From: Paenibacillus andongensis
Lineage (GTDB): Bacteria > Bacillota > Bacilli > Paenibacillales > NBRC-103111
DNA: 64,000 nucleotides
Direction of reading: 5' to 3'
NCBI RefSeq assembly: GCF_025369935.1
Contig: NZ_CP104467.1
Span: 3,479,001 to 3,543,000 of the forward strand
Shown here: positions 42,546-51,531 of the stretch, one piece after another
How positions within the stretch are numbered: position 1 is the first letter of the stretch
Layout of the letters: every line of letters begins with the position of its first letter
Made by a program: the position numbers and the translations under genes
Notes under the pieces: generated by a model
Told to the model about the DNA's origin: nothing
Seen by the model: the letters and a program-made list of their open reading frames with translations, nothing else
The model's database searches: none

Positions 42546-43709
42546 ATGAAAGTTCGTATGGCAATAAGCATCACATTTATATTCATTATTGTCTTTGGTG
42601 TAAATGGCTACATAGGTTGGCACGGTCAAGTCTTTCTATCCGACCAACTAGGTTCTTGGTTTTATCCGGCACTATACTGGGTTGCCTTCTGGATTATCGC
42701 TTTGTCATATCTATTAGCATGGGTAAGCTCGCGGGTACTGCCTGCCGGTGTGTCCCGATTATTAAAAATTATCGGCTCCTACTGGTTTGCCATCATGCAA
42801 TTTGGAGTTCTGCTGCTGCCGTTTACTGATTTGGCGATTGGCGTGTTCCATTTGGCATCCATTCCTTCAAATACATACGTTCCGATTCTCGGTTGGATCA
42901 ATGTAGGGATTCTACTCATCGCTATGATTCGTGGTTCTTATAATGCACGGAGCCCTGTTATACGCAGATATGAGATTACGGTTCCCAAAAAAGCGGGAGA
43001 CTGGGAGCAGCTTCGCATCGCAGTGGCCTCCGACATCCATCTGGGCTCAATTGTCGGAAACCGCCATCTGCGTAAGCTTGTAGAGCAAGTCAATGGCTTA
43101 AAACCGGACTTGATTCTTCTGCCGGGGGATGTCATTGACGATGATATTAAGCCGTTTATCCGCTACAATATGGGTAAAACCATGCGAGAACTGCAAGCTC
43201 CACTAGGGATTTATGCTGTGCTCGGTAATCATGAGTACATTGGCGGACATATTCCTGCCTTCGTGGAACAAATGAAGCAGATCGGCATTCGTGTGCTCAT
43301 GGACGAAACCGTTCATATCAAGGAACGGCTTTACATCGTTGGGAGAAAAGATAAAGCGGCCGAGCGAACGCCTGATGGACGTGAAGCGTTGGCTGCATTG
43401 CTGGATGGCACAGATTCCAGACAACCTATAATCGTGATGGACCATCAACCCTACCACCTAGACAAAGCAGCCGATGCTGGTGCAGATGTGATGCTATCAG
43501 GTCATACACATAGAGGTCAAATGGCGCCTAATCACCTTATAACAAGAAGGCTCTTTGAGCTGGATTGGGGCTACTTGCGTAAAGGCAACCTTCATGCTAT
43601 CGTTTCCTCAGGTTTTGGTACGTGGGGACCACCCATTCGTCTAGGTAGTCGCTCAGAAATTATTGAACTCATCATTCATTTTAAAAGTAACGAGAGAGAA
43701 GAGGGTTAA
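42546..43709 (+). CDS. Membrane-anchored metallophosphoesterase
   Basis: A 387-residue protein. Four hydrophobic helices lie in residues 1-130, then a calcineurin-like phosphoesterase domain with all metal motifs: ASDIHLG, LLPGDVIDD, LGNHEYIGG, MDHQP and SGHTHRGQ. It belongs to the YkuE/YaeI-like group of membrane phosphoesterases; the substrate (for example a lipid pyrophosphate) is not known. It begins 37 bases after SRAP and ends 5 bases before the next gene, so these may form an operon. Confidence 0.9.
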   Translation: MKVRMAISITFIFIIVFGVNGYIGWHGQVFLSDQLGSWFYPALYWVAFWIIALSYLLAWVSSRVLPAGVSRLLKIIGSYWFAIMQFGVLLLPFTDLAIGVFHLASIPSNTYVPILGWINVGILLIAMIRGSYNARSPVIRRYEITVPKKAGDWEQLRIAVASDIHLGSIVGNRHLRKLVEQVNGLKPDLILLPGDVIDDDIKPFIRYNMGKTMRELQAPLGIYAVLGNHEYIGGHIPAFVEQMKQIGIRVLMDETVHIKERLYIVGRKDKAAERTPDGREALAALLDGTDSRQPIIVMDHQPYHLDKAADAGADVMLSGHTHRGQMAPNHLITRRLFELDWGYLRKGNLHAIVSSGFGTWGPPIRLGSRSEIIELIIHFKSNEREEG

Positions 43710-43714
43710 TCAGC

Positions 43715-44278
43715 ATGCAAGAGACAGACAGAAAACAAATTACACCTACAGAGCTAGCTGCAGCAATGATGCAGTTTACAATGAAAAGCATTGAAAATAG
43801 CTGGGACACAATCAAACCGGCCGTTACGGCCTACCTAAAAGATCCCGTATTATCCGAGTCTAAAGAAGATGAGTTATTAAGGGAGATCTATATAGCAGCT
43901 TTAGCGTTGGAAATTTACTGCATTCCCCATGCTTTCGATGCAGACGTGGCACGTCTCGTCAGCTTAGGAATGGGGGAAGTGATGGGTTCAGACAACTTGT
44001 CTGAGCATCACTTAGCGGAACCCATTAGTCAGCACTATCTTCCGCGGTTGGAAGAAGTCTACGCAGCTGCTCCCACGGATCTGGCGCTAGCACTTGTCGA
44101 AGAAGCTGCGACAATCCTTTACGATCGACTAGAGCTTCCGCTCAAGCCAACTGATCGGGTAAACAGCCTGTTGTGGGTAAAACTATTTCCCTTTCTTGTC
44201 CAGCTTGTAGGGAAATGGCCGATCCTTTTTACTAAATTCGAAGTGAAGCAAAAGTCCTCTGAAATAACAGAAACATAA
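43715..44278 (+). CDS. Hypothetical helical protein
   Basis: A 187-residue soluble, acidic, almost entirely helical protein with one internal CIPH. AGAGGG lies 9 bases before the ATG. It is 5 bases downstream of the metallophosphoesterase gene, so it is co-transcribed. No family recognised. Confidence 0.6.
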   Translation: MQETDRKQITPTELAAAMMQFTMKSIENSWDTIKPAVTAYLKDPVLSESKEDELLREIYIAALALEIYCIPHAFDADVARLVSLGMGEVMGSDNLSEHHLAEPISQHYLPRLEEVYAAAPTDLALALVEEAATILYDRLELPLKPTDRVNSLLWVKLFPFLVQLVGKWPILFTKFEVKQKSSEITET

Positions 44279-44322
44279 TCAAGGAATCAACATGCCCAAA
44301 TCTAAGGAAAAGTTGGATCCCC

Positions 44323-44351
44323 TTGACTTAAGAGTAATAATTACGAATAAT
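44323..44351 (+). promoter_or_regulatory. Promoter with Zur box (first CobW gene)
   Basis: TTGACT (44,323-44,328), a 17-base spacer and AATAAT (44,346-44,351). The spacer holds GAGTAATAATTACGA at 44,332-44,346, which fits the Bacillus Zur box core TCGTAATnATTACGA at 13 of 14 defined positions. Zinc-loaded Zur would block this promoter. Confidence 0.75.
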
Positions 44352-44415
44352 AGAAGAGAAATCAATTATGAGCAGGTTAGAAGCATTTGCTATCATACTG
44401 CTTGACGGAGGTAGA

Positions 44416-45474
44416 ATGAGTATGGCAGCACACAAAAGAGTTACCGTGTATATATTATCCGGATTCCTCGGAAGCGGCAAGACCACCTTATTAACGAAGG
44501 CAATTGATCACTTTACCGAAGCAGGACGTAAACCCGCAGTCATTATGAACGAGATTGGTGAAGTTAATCTGGATGGGCAATTAATTGCCAATGAAGTACC
44601 GATGTCTGAACTGCTGGGCGGCTGCATTTGTTGTTCGAGCCGAGGAGATCTTGCAACGGCGCTCAAAGAACTTGTGACTGAAGAGCAGCCTGACCTGATT
44701 TTCATAGAATCTACAGGTATCGCGAATCCAATGGAAATCATTGATGAAGTAACAGATGCTTCGCTTATACTCCCAGTGGAGCTCAAAGCCGTCATCACCG
44801 TAGTGGATGCACCGCAATTGCTGGAGTTAAGCCGGACAAGCCGAGGCAAGACCTACCGGCTTATGCAGGAACAAATCCGTTGTGCGAACTTACTTTTACT
44901 GAACAAGGCAGATCTGTTACAGGAAGCGACGCTCCAGGAAGTAGATGCTCTAGTACGCGAATGGAATCCATATGCATCTATACACTACACCGTGTTCAGT
45001 CAAATCGACATGAGACTCATCGAAATGCTGGAAGAAGAGCAAGGGCATAACGCCGATCGAGATCATGACGTCCGCCATGCGACCCATTCGTCTGAGGATC
45101 ATGAGCCACATGAATCTCGCGATAATCTACATCAAGGCCATGATCATGCGCATGACAGTCACCATCATCATTCGCACAATCATGTGATGGCGTATACACA
45201 CTTCTTTGAGCGGGCAGTAGATAGCAACGCATTCGAAGAGTTTGTCAGTAAGCTACCGCAAGAGGTTTACCGTGCTAAAGGGATTCTCAGTTTTTCTGAT
45301 ACCTCAAGCCGGTTCTTGTTTCAATATGCTTACAGAGAAATGGATTTCGTCAAAATCACTCCCAAAGGCGATGTACCAGACGTTGCCGTATTTATCGGAG
45401 AGAATTTCTCCAAAGACGCAGTCCGAACAGAATTGCTCAAATTGGAATCCCATTCCGAAATAGCTGTAAAATAA
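44416..45474 (+). CDS. CobW/ZNG1-type GTPase (putative zinc chaperone), first copy
   Basis: A 352-residue G3E-family GTPase. The P-loop is SGFLGSGKTTLL, the metal motif is GGCICC, NKADLL is the base-recognition motif, and ESTGIANP follows Walker B. A long His/Asp-rich loop (about residues 205-250, ending HAHDSHHHHSHNH) would bind zinc, and the C-terminal CobW_C domain follows. The ATG at 44,416 is behind CGGAGGT. Such proteins deliver zinc to key enzymes during zinc starvation. The Zur box upstream supports this. A second family member lies at 50,486. Confidence 0.9.
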   Translation: MSMAAHKRVTVYILSGFLGSGKTTLLTKAIDHFTEAGRKPAVIMNEIGEVNLDGQLIANEVPMSELLGGCICCSSRGDLATALKELVTEEQPDLIFIESTGIANPMEIIDEVTDASLILPVELKAVITVVDAPQLLELSRTSRGKTYRLMQEQIRCANLLLLNKADLLQEATLQEVDALVREWNPYASIHYTVFSQIDMRLIEMLEEEQGHNADRDHDVRHATHSSEDHEPHESRDNLHQGHDHAHDSHHHHSHNHVMAYTHFFERAVDSNAFEEFVSKLPQEVYRAKGILSFSDTSSRFLFQYAYREMDFVKITPKGDVPDVAVFIGENFSKDAVRTELLKLESHSEIAVK

Positions 45475-45950
45475 GCAATGCAATATCAAAAGAGTCCCAG
45501 CGACCAAGCTGCGGATTCTTTTTTTAATAGTCTTGGTAGCGCACGGGTTGGAAATAGCCTAAGGAGCCACTGTAGCCACTATCCCTTTGGCTCAGAAAGC
45601 AGAGGGCGGAGTGATAAGGGTTACTTGTTATGTGGGGGCATGCTTATTTTCTGGCGGGGGACTATGATCACTATCCCGTTGGCTCAGGTGCAAAAATCGC
45701 CTAAGTAAAAGAGTACTATCCTAGTACCTCTCACCAACTATGTACGCCAACTATCCCACTATCCCTTTGCCTCAGGCTACAGTAAAGTAGTAAGGGTGTA
45801 GTGATGACTAAAAACTCCCATCTGTATTCTGCTTATGTATATCGACAAAGAAACCTAGTGAACATTACCTCAAATAGCTTGGTTAATGCAAAACCAATTA
45901 TCTTACAAGATAGGACGCTTAAAGATACATTGTAATAAATACACTTGTTA
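45475..45950. repeat. Intergenic region with three copies of a 20-bp direct repeat
   Basis: CCACTATCCCTTTGGCTCAG at 45,576-45,595 recurs with one or two changes at 45,668-45,687 and 45,756-45,775, spaced 92 and 88 bases. No gene is recognised in the 476-base stretch. The same-direction spacing of about 90 bases suggests duplicated units rather than a regulator array. Confidence 0.6.
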
Positions 45951-46847
45951 TTAGGCGCACATGGGTGTATCTTGGGGACTGAAAAAGCTTAACTTGGGAT
46001 GAAGTGCGGTACATAAGCGGGTCAAATGCTGAAAGATGGGTGTTTTCTGTAGAGTGAGATTTACCTTATAGCAAAACTCATCCAAGTAGTGTTGTAGATA
46101 CTTTTGGCCAATGCCATGGAAAGTGTTGTTAATAAATTTACCGGCCTGTGCAGCGTAATCAATGAGAGTGCGAAATCTCTTGGAACTAAAGCGGCCAGTA
46201 ATAAATTCGATGTTGCTTGTATGAGATTCGATATGTCGTTGGGTGAAGTCCAATGTCGCGGAGCGTTGAAAAAGCTTATCTTTTACATATATTTTAGGGA
46301 CAAGTTTGAGTTTGATATAGGAATGCTCGCCCTGAATGTTAAGGGAGGAACCTGCTAGAAGATAGTGTTCCTGTGGATGGTTGCGGAAGTAAGGATTATA
46401 CGGCTTTCCATAGACGGCAGAGTTTACTTGGACGATACCTGAGAGTAATGTGCCTTGGTCTGCTGTACTTATGGCGTGACGAATTTTGTGGAGGATGAGC
46501 CAGGCTGTTTTGTAGGTGACACTAATAATTTTGGAGAGCGCAACAGCATTCGTGCCCTCCTCCGTGCGCGATATCAGAAAAATAGCTGTAAGCCATTTAT
46601 GTAAAGACGTGCGGCTACCTGCCATTATAGTTCCAGCTGTAAGGGATGTTTGGTGATGGCACTGAAGACATTCATAGAGAGGAAGTCGACGTGTACTTGT
46701 TATATAGGCATGCGAATGCCCACAGTGAGGGCAAGAAAAACCAGAGGGCCATTTTGTTGAGAAAAAGAAATCTATACAAGCTTCTTCAGTGGGGAATTGC
46801 TGCTGAAACTGCTCTAGGGTGCTTGGTAAATGATAGTTTGTCCCCAT
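45951..46847 (-). CDS. IS1595-type transposase, catalytic site degenerate
   Basis: A 298-residue protein. The N-terminal zinc ribbon (CPHC about residue 39, CLQC about residue 60) and the LTAGTIMAGSRTSLHKWLTAIF segment are diagnostic of IS1595/ISXO2-like transposases, and GIGQKYLQHYLDEFCYKVN near the end is the conserved tail. Where active members have a DE-type VDETYxG, this one reads VQVNSAVYG, so the first catalytic Asp is Asn. I see no terminal inverted repeats at its edges. It may be a dead or domesticated copy. Two LexA-like boxes lie directly upstream. Confidence 0.8.
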   Translation of the reverse strand: MGTNYHLPSTLEQFQQQFPTEEACIDFFFSTKWPSGFSCPHCGHSHAYITSTRRLPLYECLQCHHQTSLTAGTIMAGSRTSLHKWLTAIFLISRTEEGTNAVALSKIISVTYKTAWLILHKIRHAISTADQGTLLSGIVQVNSAVYGKPYNPYFRNHPQEHYLLAGSSLNIQGEHSYIKLKLVPKIYVKDKLFQRSATLDFTQRHIESHTSNIEFITGRFSSKRFRTLIDYAAQAGKFINNTFHGIGQKYLQHYLDEFCYKVNLTLQKTPIFQHLTRLCTALHPKLSFFSPQDTPMCA

Positions 46848-46873
46848 TATGACACCTCAATTCGACCGTGTTA

Positions 46874-46913
46874 AGAACATTTGTTCTATTTTATTATATC
46901 GAATACTTGTTCT
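46874..46913 (-). promoter_or_regulatory. Two tandem LexA (DinR)-like boxes
   Basis: AGAACATTTGTTCT at 46,874-46,887 and CGAATACTTGTTCT at 46,900-46,913, close to the Bacillus SOS box CGAACnnnnGTTCG. They lie 27-66 bases before the start codon of the minus-strand transposase-like gene. Confidence 0.5.
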
Positions 46914-47040
46914 TATATCAACTCTAATTTCTACTTTTCTTTTGTATTTTTAAGTATGAGGGTGAAATTATTAATCAGGGTATAGCAAATTAAATAAAGT
47001 AACAATTAGTTATAAAGTAGGCGGAAAACGGGTACAGGGG

Positions 47041-47256
47041 ATGAAGGTTAGTCAGGAGAATGAGAGTCTTAGCAAAAAGAGTTTTAATCTTATGGTTTGG
47101 GTATATGATCAAAATGAGGATTATGGCCTGTGGAAAGACTTATTTTTGAAAGAATACAAGAAGTCGGTGATTAAAATAATATTTCAAAGTATGAGAGTCA
47201 TAAATTCTATCGGATCTGAGCAGCGATTTAGAACAAAGAATTCGGTGGATATATAA
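47041..47256 (+). CDS. Hypothetical small protein (doubtful)
   Basis: A 71-residue frame, charged, with LMVWVYDQNEDYGLWKDLF in its middle. The purine-rich CAGGGG touches the ATG, too close for a good ribosome site. It could be a fragment of a larger gene. No family. Confidence 0.3.
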   Translation: MKVSQENESLSKKSFNLMVWVYDQNEDYGLWKDLFLKEYKKSVIKIIFQSMRVINSIGSEQRFRTKNSVDI

Positions 47257-47350
47257 ACTTAATGAGTAGTGGGGATAGTGTCTATATACGAGTTGGAAGT
47301 TAATGTATAGGTGGAGATGATTCCTGGTTGTGGAAAAAAGTGAAAATATG

Positions 47351-47526
47351 GTAAGGAAAAGTAAGGAGTAAGAAGTAAGAAGTAAGAAGTGAGGAGTGGG
47401 GAGTGGGGAGTGAGGAGTAAGAAGTGGGGAGTGAGGAGTGAGGAGTGAGGAGTAAGGAGTAAGGAGTGAGGGGGAGGAGGTGTGAGAAGTGAGGATTGAG
47501 GAGGTGAGAAATGAGGAGTGCGGAGC
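47351..47526 (+). repeat. Heptanucleotide tandem repeat (GAGGAGT type)
   Basis: About 25 units of a 7-base motif (GAGGAGT, AAGGAGT, AAGAAGT, GGGGAGT) run without interruption and then degrade. The plus strand is almost pure purine plus T. The long reading frame on the other strand, rich in Leu-Thr-Pro-His/Ser, is only a by-product of the repeat. Confidence 0.85.
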
Positions 47527-47650
47527 AGAGGTATGAGCTAGGGCTGATGCGTGTTGGTTAAGTAAAGAACAATAAAGCAATTAAAATTAAGAACATAATC
47601 GAACTGGAACAGGAACATTTAATCTTAATAGGACAACCGCAAGGTAAAGA

Positions 47651-47692
47651 AAAAACCGTCAAGGATCATGAGTGGTGGTCCTGACGGTTTTT
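47651..47692. terminator. Bidirectional terminator
   Basis: AAAACCGTCA...GGA / TCC...TGACGGTTTT stem with an A-run before and a T-run after. It ends the minus-strand membrane-protein operon that stops at 47,721. Confidence 0.75.
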
Positions 47693-47720
47693 GGGCTTTG
47701 GTTAGCGTTCGTTGTGCTGA

Positions 47721-48749
47721 CTAGTTAAGCTCTTTGAGCGGTTCGAAGTTTGGGTATATATACGGTGAGTCTGGGGTTGCGGTTTTTTCGATTTGGGTTG
47801 CTTTTATGGTGAAGATTTCGTTTCCGTTGTAGCTGCCGTTTTGGATGGTACCTGTGACTTTTACCCACATGTCTTTGGGATAGCTTTGAGCGGTCGGGAA
47901 GTCAACCATGACTCCGTAAGGGGTAGCATCAGCGGAACAGCAGCTTACAGCAAAGCGTCCGACGACGAATTGGCTTTTTGGCATGTTTTCTTCGCGGTAG
48001 ACGAAGCCGGTGAGTTCGATTTTTTTGCCTATGAAGTTGTTTTTGAAAAGGTCAATGGACGAAAGGATTTCCATGTATACTTCTGGCTTTACGACGATGG
48101 TGTCTTTTTTATAAAGGATCATGCCTATTTTGGAAAAATCTTCATCCCACTCGTTATCAGCGTGGAACATCTTTTGGAGCTCGGCATCGGATTTAGCGAT
48201 TGCTGGAGTCTCTGTACTAGAAGCAGGAACAGGGCTGTTAGCTGTACTATTGTTCACAGATGGAACTGATGAAGGGTTTGGAGCAGCCGCAATTCCCTGA
48301 TTGGACGCATTCCCTCCTGATGAGGTACCATTATCGGTGATCAGGTCTGTATTTTGTTTGGCTATACTAGCTTTCGCAGCAGAGAGATTCATCCCTTTGG
48401 CAGCTACCATAGCACTACTTAATGCTGTATTAGGCAGCAGGAAACCTATTAACAGCGGAAGAATGAGCAGTCCGTAAGCAACTGTATTGCGCAGGGTTGA
48501 ACGAGAAACCGGTTGTTCACATTCGCAGGCAACTGGTTTGCCCCAGTAAGCACGCAGTGCCATATAACCTTGAAAGCAGGCGATGATATAAAGGATAACG
48601 GAGGCGATTTTGACATAAATCATCATACGCGGAGCTATGTAGTATTGAAGGGCATCTGTCTTGGTGAGGATTACGATATAGCTGGAAAAACCAAGTAATA
48701 TTAACGTACGAAAGAAATAATGAAAGCTTATTAATCGGATTTCGCTCAT
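47721..48749 (-). CDS. UPF0703/TIGR03943 family membrane protein (YcgQ-like)
   Basis: A 342-residue protein. Four N-terminal hydrophobic segments lie in residues 1-130, then a long Ser/Asn/Pro-rich linker and an outer beta-rich domain containing VGRFAVSCCSADATPYGVMV, the conserved double-cysteine of this family. It is paired with the UPF0718 permease gene 26 bases upstream, the constant partner of this family. Position downstream of a Zur box suggests a role in metal homeostasis. The transported substance is unproven. Confidence 0.85.
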   Translation of the reverse strand: MSEIRLISFHYFFRTLILLGFSSYIVILTKTDALQYYIAPRMMIYVKIASVILYIIACFQGYMALRAYWGKPVACECEQPVSRSTLRNTVAYGLLILPLLIGFLLPNTALSSAMVAAKGMNLSAAKASIAKQNTDLITDNGTSSGGNASNQGIAAAPNPSSVPSVNNSTANSPVPASSTETPAIAKSDAELQKMFHADNEWDEDFSKIGMILYKKDTIVVKPEVYMEILSSIDLFKNNFIGKKIELTGFVYREENMPKSQFVVGRFAVSCCSADATPYGVMVDFPTAQSYPKDMWVKVTGTIQNGSYNGNEIFTIKATQIEKTATPDSPYIYPNFEPLKELN

Positions 48750-48775
48750 GTCAATTCCTCCTAGATTTTATGACT

Positions 48776-49795
48776 TTAAAAGTTAGAAAAGCGTTCCAAA
48801 AGCAGTGAACAACCCAGCACGGTGATAAGAATTAATGCCGAAAGCAGGAGTACGAATTTGGATTTGAAAACGGAAAGCATCATAAGTGTGCTTTTGAAAT
48901 CAAGCATGGGGCCGAGAACCAAGAAAGTAAGCAGTGAACCAGACGTAAATGACGTTTGAAAAGATGAAGCGACAAAAGCGTCTGATGTGGAACATAGAGA
49001 AAGAATATAGGCGAAGCCCATCATAAACAAATGGGAACTGATAGGGCCCTGACCAATGGCAAGCAGGCTTTCGCGCTGCATAAAAACTTGAATCAGTGCG
49101 GTGAGCAGGGAGCCAAAGACGAGATATTTACCCATTTCGAAAAACTCATCAGAAGCATGAACGAAAAATGTATTTAACTTACTGGTTATGCTGCCACCCT
49201 GGTGCTGATGACCCTCCAACGCTTCTTCACTGGAAAAGTTGGCGCGGCTAATACGCAGCGGATTACTTTTGATAAAACGGTAGAGGATGAGTCCGATTAT
49301 TATGGCAACTGCAAAAGCAAGTCCCATGCGGGAATAAGCAATTGCGGGATGATTTCGGAAAGCCATGAATGTAGCCGCGAATACAATAGGGTTAATGATG
49401 GGGCCGGTTATGATGAAAACGACTGCGATATAGACGGGCATTCCTTTGAGTATTAATCTTCGAACGACAGGAATCATGCCGCATTCGCACATTGGGAATA
49501 GGATGCCTAAAACGCAGGCGAACAGGATGCCAAGAATAGGATTCTTGGGAATGAAGCGGCGTATGGTTTGTTCGGATACGAATGTTTGGAGCAAGGATGA
49601 AAGCAGTACACCTAGTAAAATGAAGGGAATGGCTTCTAATAGGATGCTGATGAACAAAGTTTTGAAAGTTTGAATGCGTTCAGTTGTTAGCAGAGAAAGT
49701 GTAGGCATGTCGTTGTTTAGAAGGATAAGCACAATTAAAAGGAAACAGATCGCGAATATAACATGCATGCTCGCTCTAAAGACAGTAGTAGGCAT
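48776..49795 (-). CDS. UPF0718 family permease (YcgR-like)
   Basis: A 339-residue membrane protein with about eight hydrophobic segments and the two conserved family motifs PMCECGMIPVVRRLI and SLCSTSDAFVASSF, whose cysteines may bind metal. AAGGAG lies 9 bases before the ATG. It is the first gene of a two-gene minus-strand operon and divergent from the Fur/Zur gene, with a Zur-type box in the 157 bases between. A zinc-regulated transport role is inferred from context. Confidence 0.85.
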   Translation of the reverse strand: MPTTVFRASMHVIFAICFLLIVLILLNNDMPTLSLLTTERIQTFKTLFISILLEAIPFILLGVLLSSLLQTFVSEQTIRRFIPKNPILGILFACVLGILFPMCECGMIPVVRRLILKGMPVYIAVVFIITGPIINPIVFAATFMAFRNHPAIAYSRMGLAFAVAIIIGLILYRFIKSNPLRISRANFSSEEALEGHQHQGGSITSKLNTFFVHASDEFFEMGKYLVFGSLLTALIQVFMQRESLLAIGQGPISSHLFMMGFAYILSLCSTSDAFVASSFQTSFTSGSLLTFLVLGPMLDFKSTLMMLSVFKSKFVLLLSALILITVLGCSLLLERFSNF

Positions 49796-49813
49796 TTGAT
49801 GAAGGCTCCTTAA

Positions 49814-49828
49814 TCATAATTATTACTA
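49814..49828. promoter_or_regulatory. Zur-type box between permease and regulator
   Basis: TCATAATTATTACTA, 12 of the 14 defined positions of TCGTAATnATTACGA. It lies 19 bases before the permease start and upstream of the Fur-family gene, so it could control both. Confidence 0.65.
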
Positions 49829-49952
49829 TTGTAACCTATGATGAATGAAAGGGGAATAGGACAACTTTGTTAATGACGAGGTGTTCATCTACTTGACGCA
49901 AGAGGTCCATTTGCTGCACTATGTTAATAGAACAATTTATGACAGAGGGGTA

Positions 49953-50411
49953 ATGCAAGTGGGCACTCATACGCATACGATTGACGAGATGCTAAGGGCT
50001 ATGGCTCAGCAAGGATGGAGAATTACTGAGCAGCGCAGAAGTTTGGCAACGTTATTCGCTGAATCCGGAAGTTATTTGTCGCCAAAAGACGTTTATGAAT
50101 ACATGAAAGTTAAATATCCTGGTGTGAGTTTTGACACCGTCTACCGTAATCTTCGATTGTTGAGTGAGATGGGTGTTCTGGAGCAGTTTCACTTGGCGGA
50201 TGGCTTGAAATTCAAGGCGAGTTGTTTATCCCATCATCATCACCACATGATTTGTATCAGTTGTGAAAAGACGGTCACCTTCGAGTTCTGTCCGATGAAG
50301 ATGGTGAAGGATTTGCCGGAGAGTTTTGAAATTCAAAGCCATCGTTTTGAGATATTTGGATATTGCTCAGATTGTAAGTCGGGCATATCTCCCTCTTCGG
50401 AGCTGCACTAA
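49953..50411 (+). CDS. zur: Fur family metal regulator, probably Zur
   Basis: A 152-residue regulator. The N-terminal winged helix (WRITEQRRSLATLFAESGSYLSPKDVYEYM, PGVSFDTVYRNLRLLSE) is followed by the Fur metal/dimer domain with HHHHHMICISCEKT and a C-terminal CSDC. The ATG at 49,953 follows AGAGGGG. Zur rather than Fur or PerR is inferred from the three Zur-type boxes and the CobW-type genes around it. It would repress zinc-acquisition genes when zinc is plentiful and probably regulates itself. Confidence 0.85.
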   Translation: MQVGTHTHTIDEMLRAMAQQGWRITEQRRSLATLFAESGSYLSPKDVYEYMKVKYPGVSFDTVYRNLRLLSEMGVLEQFHLADGLKFKASCLSHHHHHMICISCEKTVTFEFCPMKMVKDLPESFEIQSHRFEIFGYCSDCKSGISPSSELH

Positions 50412-50427
50412 AAAGTCAAGGAAAAGT

Positions 50428-50471
50428 AAAAGCAGTCTGCTGAAGATGAACTCAGCGGAACTGCTTTTTTT
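50428..50471. terminator. Terminator between zur and the convergent CobW gene
   Basis: AAAGCAGT / ACTGCTTT stem extended by TGCTGA/TCAGCG, with seven T on the plus strand. Confidence 0.75.
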
Positions 50472-50485
50472 GGTATGCATTGCTT

Positions 50486-51502
50486 TTATAGTTGGGATTC
50501 CGTTAATCGCTTTTGCCAGTCATCTTCGAGGGTTTTTGCATCCAGATCCATACCTATGAGGACGAGATAAGGCGCTCCTTGGAAAGTGGTCTGCTGCCAG
50601 TTCGTGCGTTTGCCTGCGAATTGCATAACAAAGGATTCGTGCTTAGCGCCAATTATCAAATAGCCTTTCGCGCGAAGAAGTATAGAGCCCCATTTTGCTA
50701 AATAACGTTCCACAATGCGCTGTGACAAAGCAAGGTCTTCATCCATGGGGATTGTAATTGTCTGAATACGTGAGAAAGATCGAGCGTGATTGGAAGTTTC
50801 ACTTGGCGGCTGTGCAGGTTTAATAGCTTGAAACTGAAACTTTTTGTTGAAATTCGGCGAGACGGTGGATTGCGATTCTTGTGGACTGAGAGTGCCGAAA
50901 ATAAGCTCTAAATCGAATTGACTATGTGCGGTTGGCAGTAGTGAAGAACGTTCATTGAATTTGCGAATTGTTTTTTCGATGGACTTCTGTTGTTTATCAG
51001 AGATTAAGTCGATTTTGTTCAGAATAAGAAGATCCGCTACTTCCATCTGTCTACGAAGTGTATGGACAAGCTCTCGGTCCGAGGCAAAAATACTGTTATA
51101 TTCAAGTACGTTTTCGGCATCAAGTATGGTGATGACTTTATGTAGTTTCACATGAGGAAGTAGTGCGGGCTCGGTCAATGCATCAACGATTTCCTCTGGG
51201 TTGGCAACACCGGTTAATTCAATGAGAATGACGTCAGGCTTGCGCACTAACAGTTGTTTAATGGAATCACTAATATCACTTTTCTTACTGCAGCAGATGC
51301 AGCCATCGAGCAATTTGGCCATGTTAACATCAGGAGAGGCTTCTTGGAGCAGATGGCCGTCTACATCTTGTTTCCCAAGCTCATTCATAAGAACAGCTGG
51401 TTTGAGGTTAAAAGAGGCAGCTTCTTGAAGCATGCGGATAAGCAATGTTGTCTTGCCGCTGCCTAGAAATCCACTCAGTACGATAACGGGAACTTTGCTC
51501 AA
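50486..51502 (-). CDS. CobW/ZNG1-type GTPase (putative zinc chaperone), second copy
   Basis: A 338-residue G3E GTPase. P-loop SGFLGSGKTTLL, metal motif DGCICC, ELTGVANPEE after Walker B, NKIDLI, and a C-terminal CobW_C domain. Unlike the first copy it lacks a long His-rich loop. The start ATG is preceded by a GGAGTCC site and, 30 bases further, a Zur-type box. Two different CobW proteins under Zur suggest separate client enzymes. Confidence 0.9.
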   Translation of the reverse strand: MSKVPVIVLSGFLGSGKTTLLIRMLQEAASFNLKPAVLMNELGKQDVDGHLLQEASPDVNMAKLLDGCICCSKKSDISDSIKQLLVRKPDVILIELTGVANPEEIVDALTEPALLPHVKLHKVITILDAENVLEYNSIFASDRELVHTLRRQMEVADLLILNKIDLISDKQQKSIEKTIRKFNERSSLLPTAHSQFDLELIFGTLSPQESQSTVSPNFNKKFQFQAIKPAQPPSETSNHARSFSRIQTITIPMDEDLALSQRIVERYLAKWGSILLRAKGYLIIGAKHESFVMQFAGKRTNWQQTTFQGAPYLVLIGMDLDAKTLEDDWQKRLTESQL

Positions 51503-51531
51503 AACAAGGACTCCTTCGCCATGGGATTAAA

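Noticed and set aside
47351..47526. CRISPR-like array
   Set aside because: The unit is 7 bases with no spacers and no cas genes nearby, so it is a simple tandem repeat.
47140..47580. 146-codon minus-strand frame rich in Leu, Thr, Pro, Ser and His
   Set aside because: It is a translation of the heptamer tandem repeat, with no ribosome site and no protein-like composition outside the repeat.
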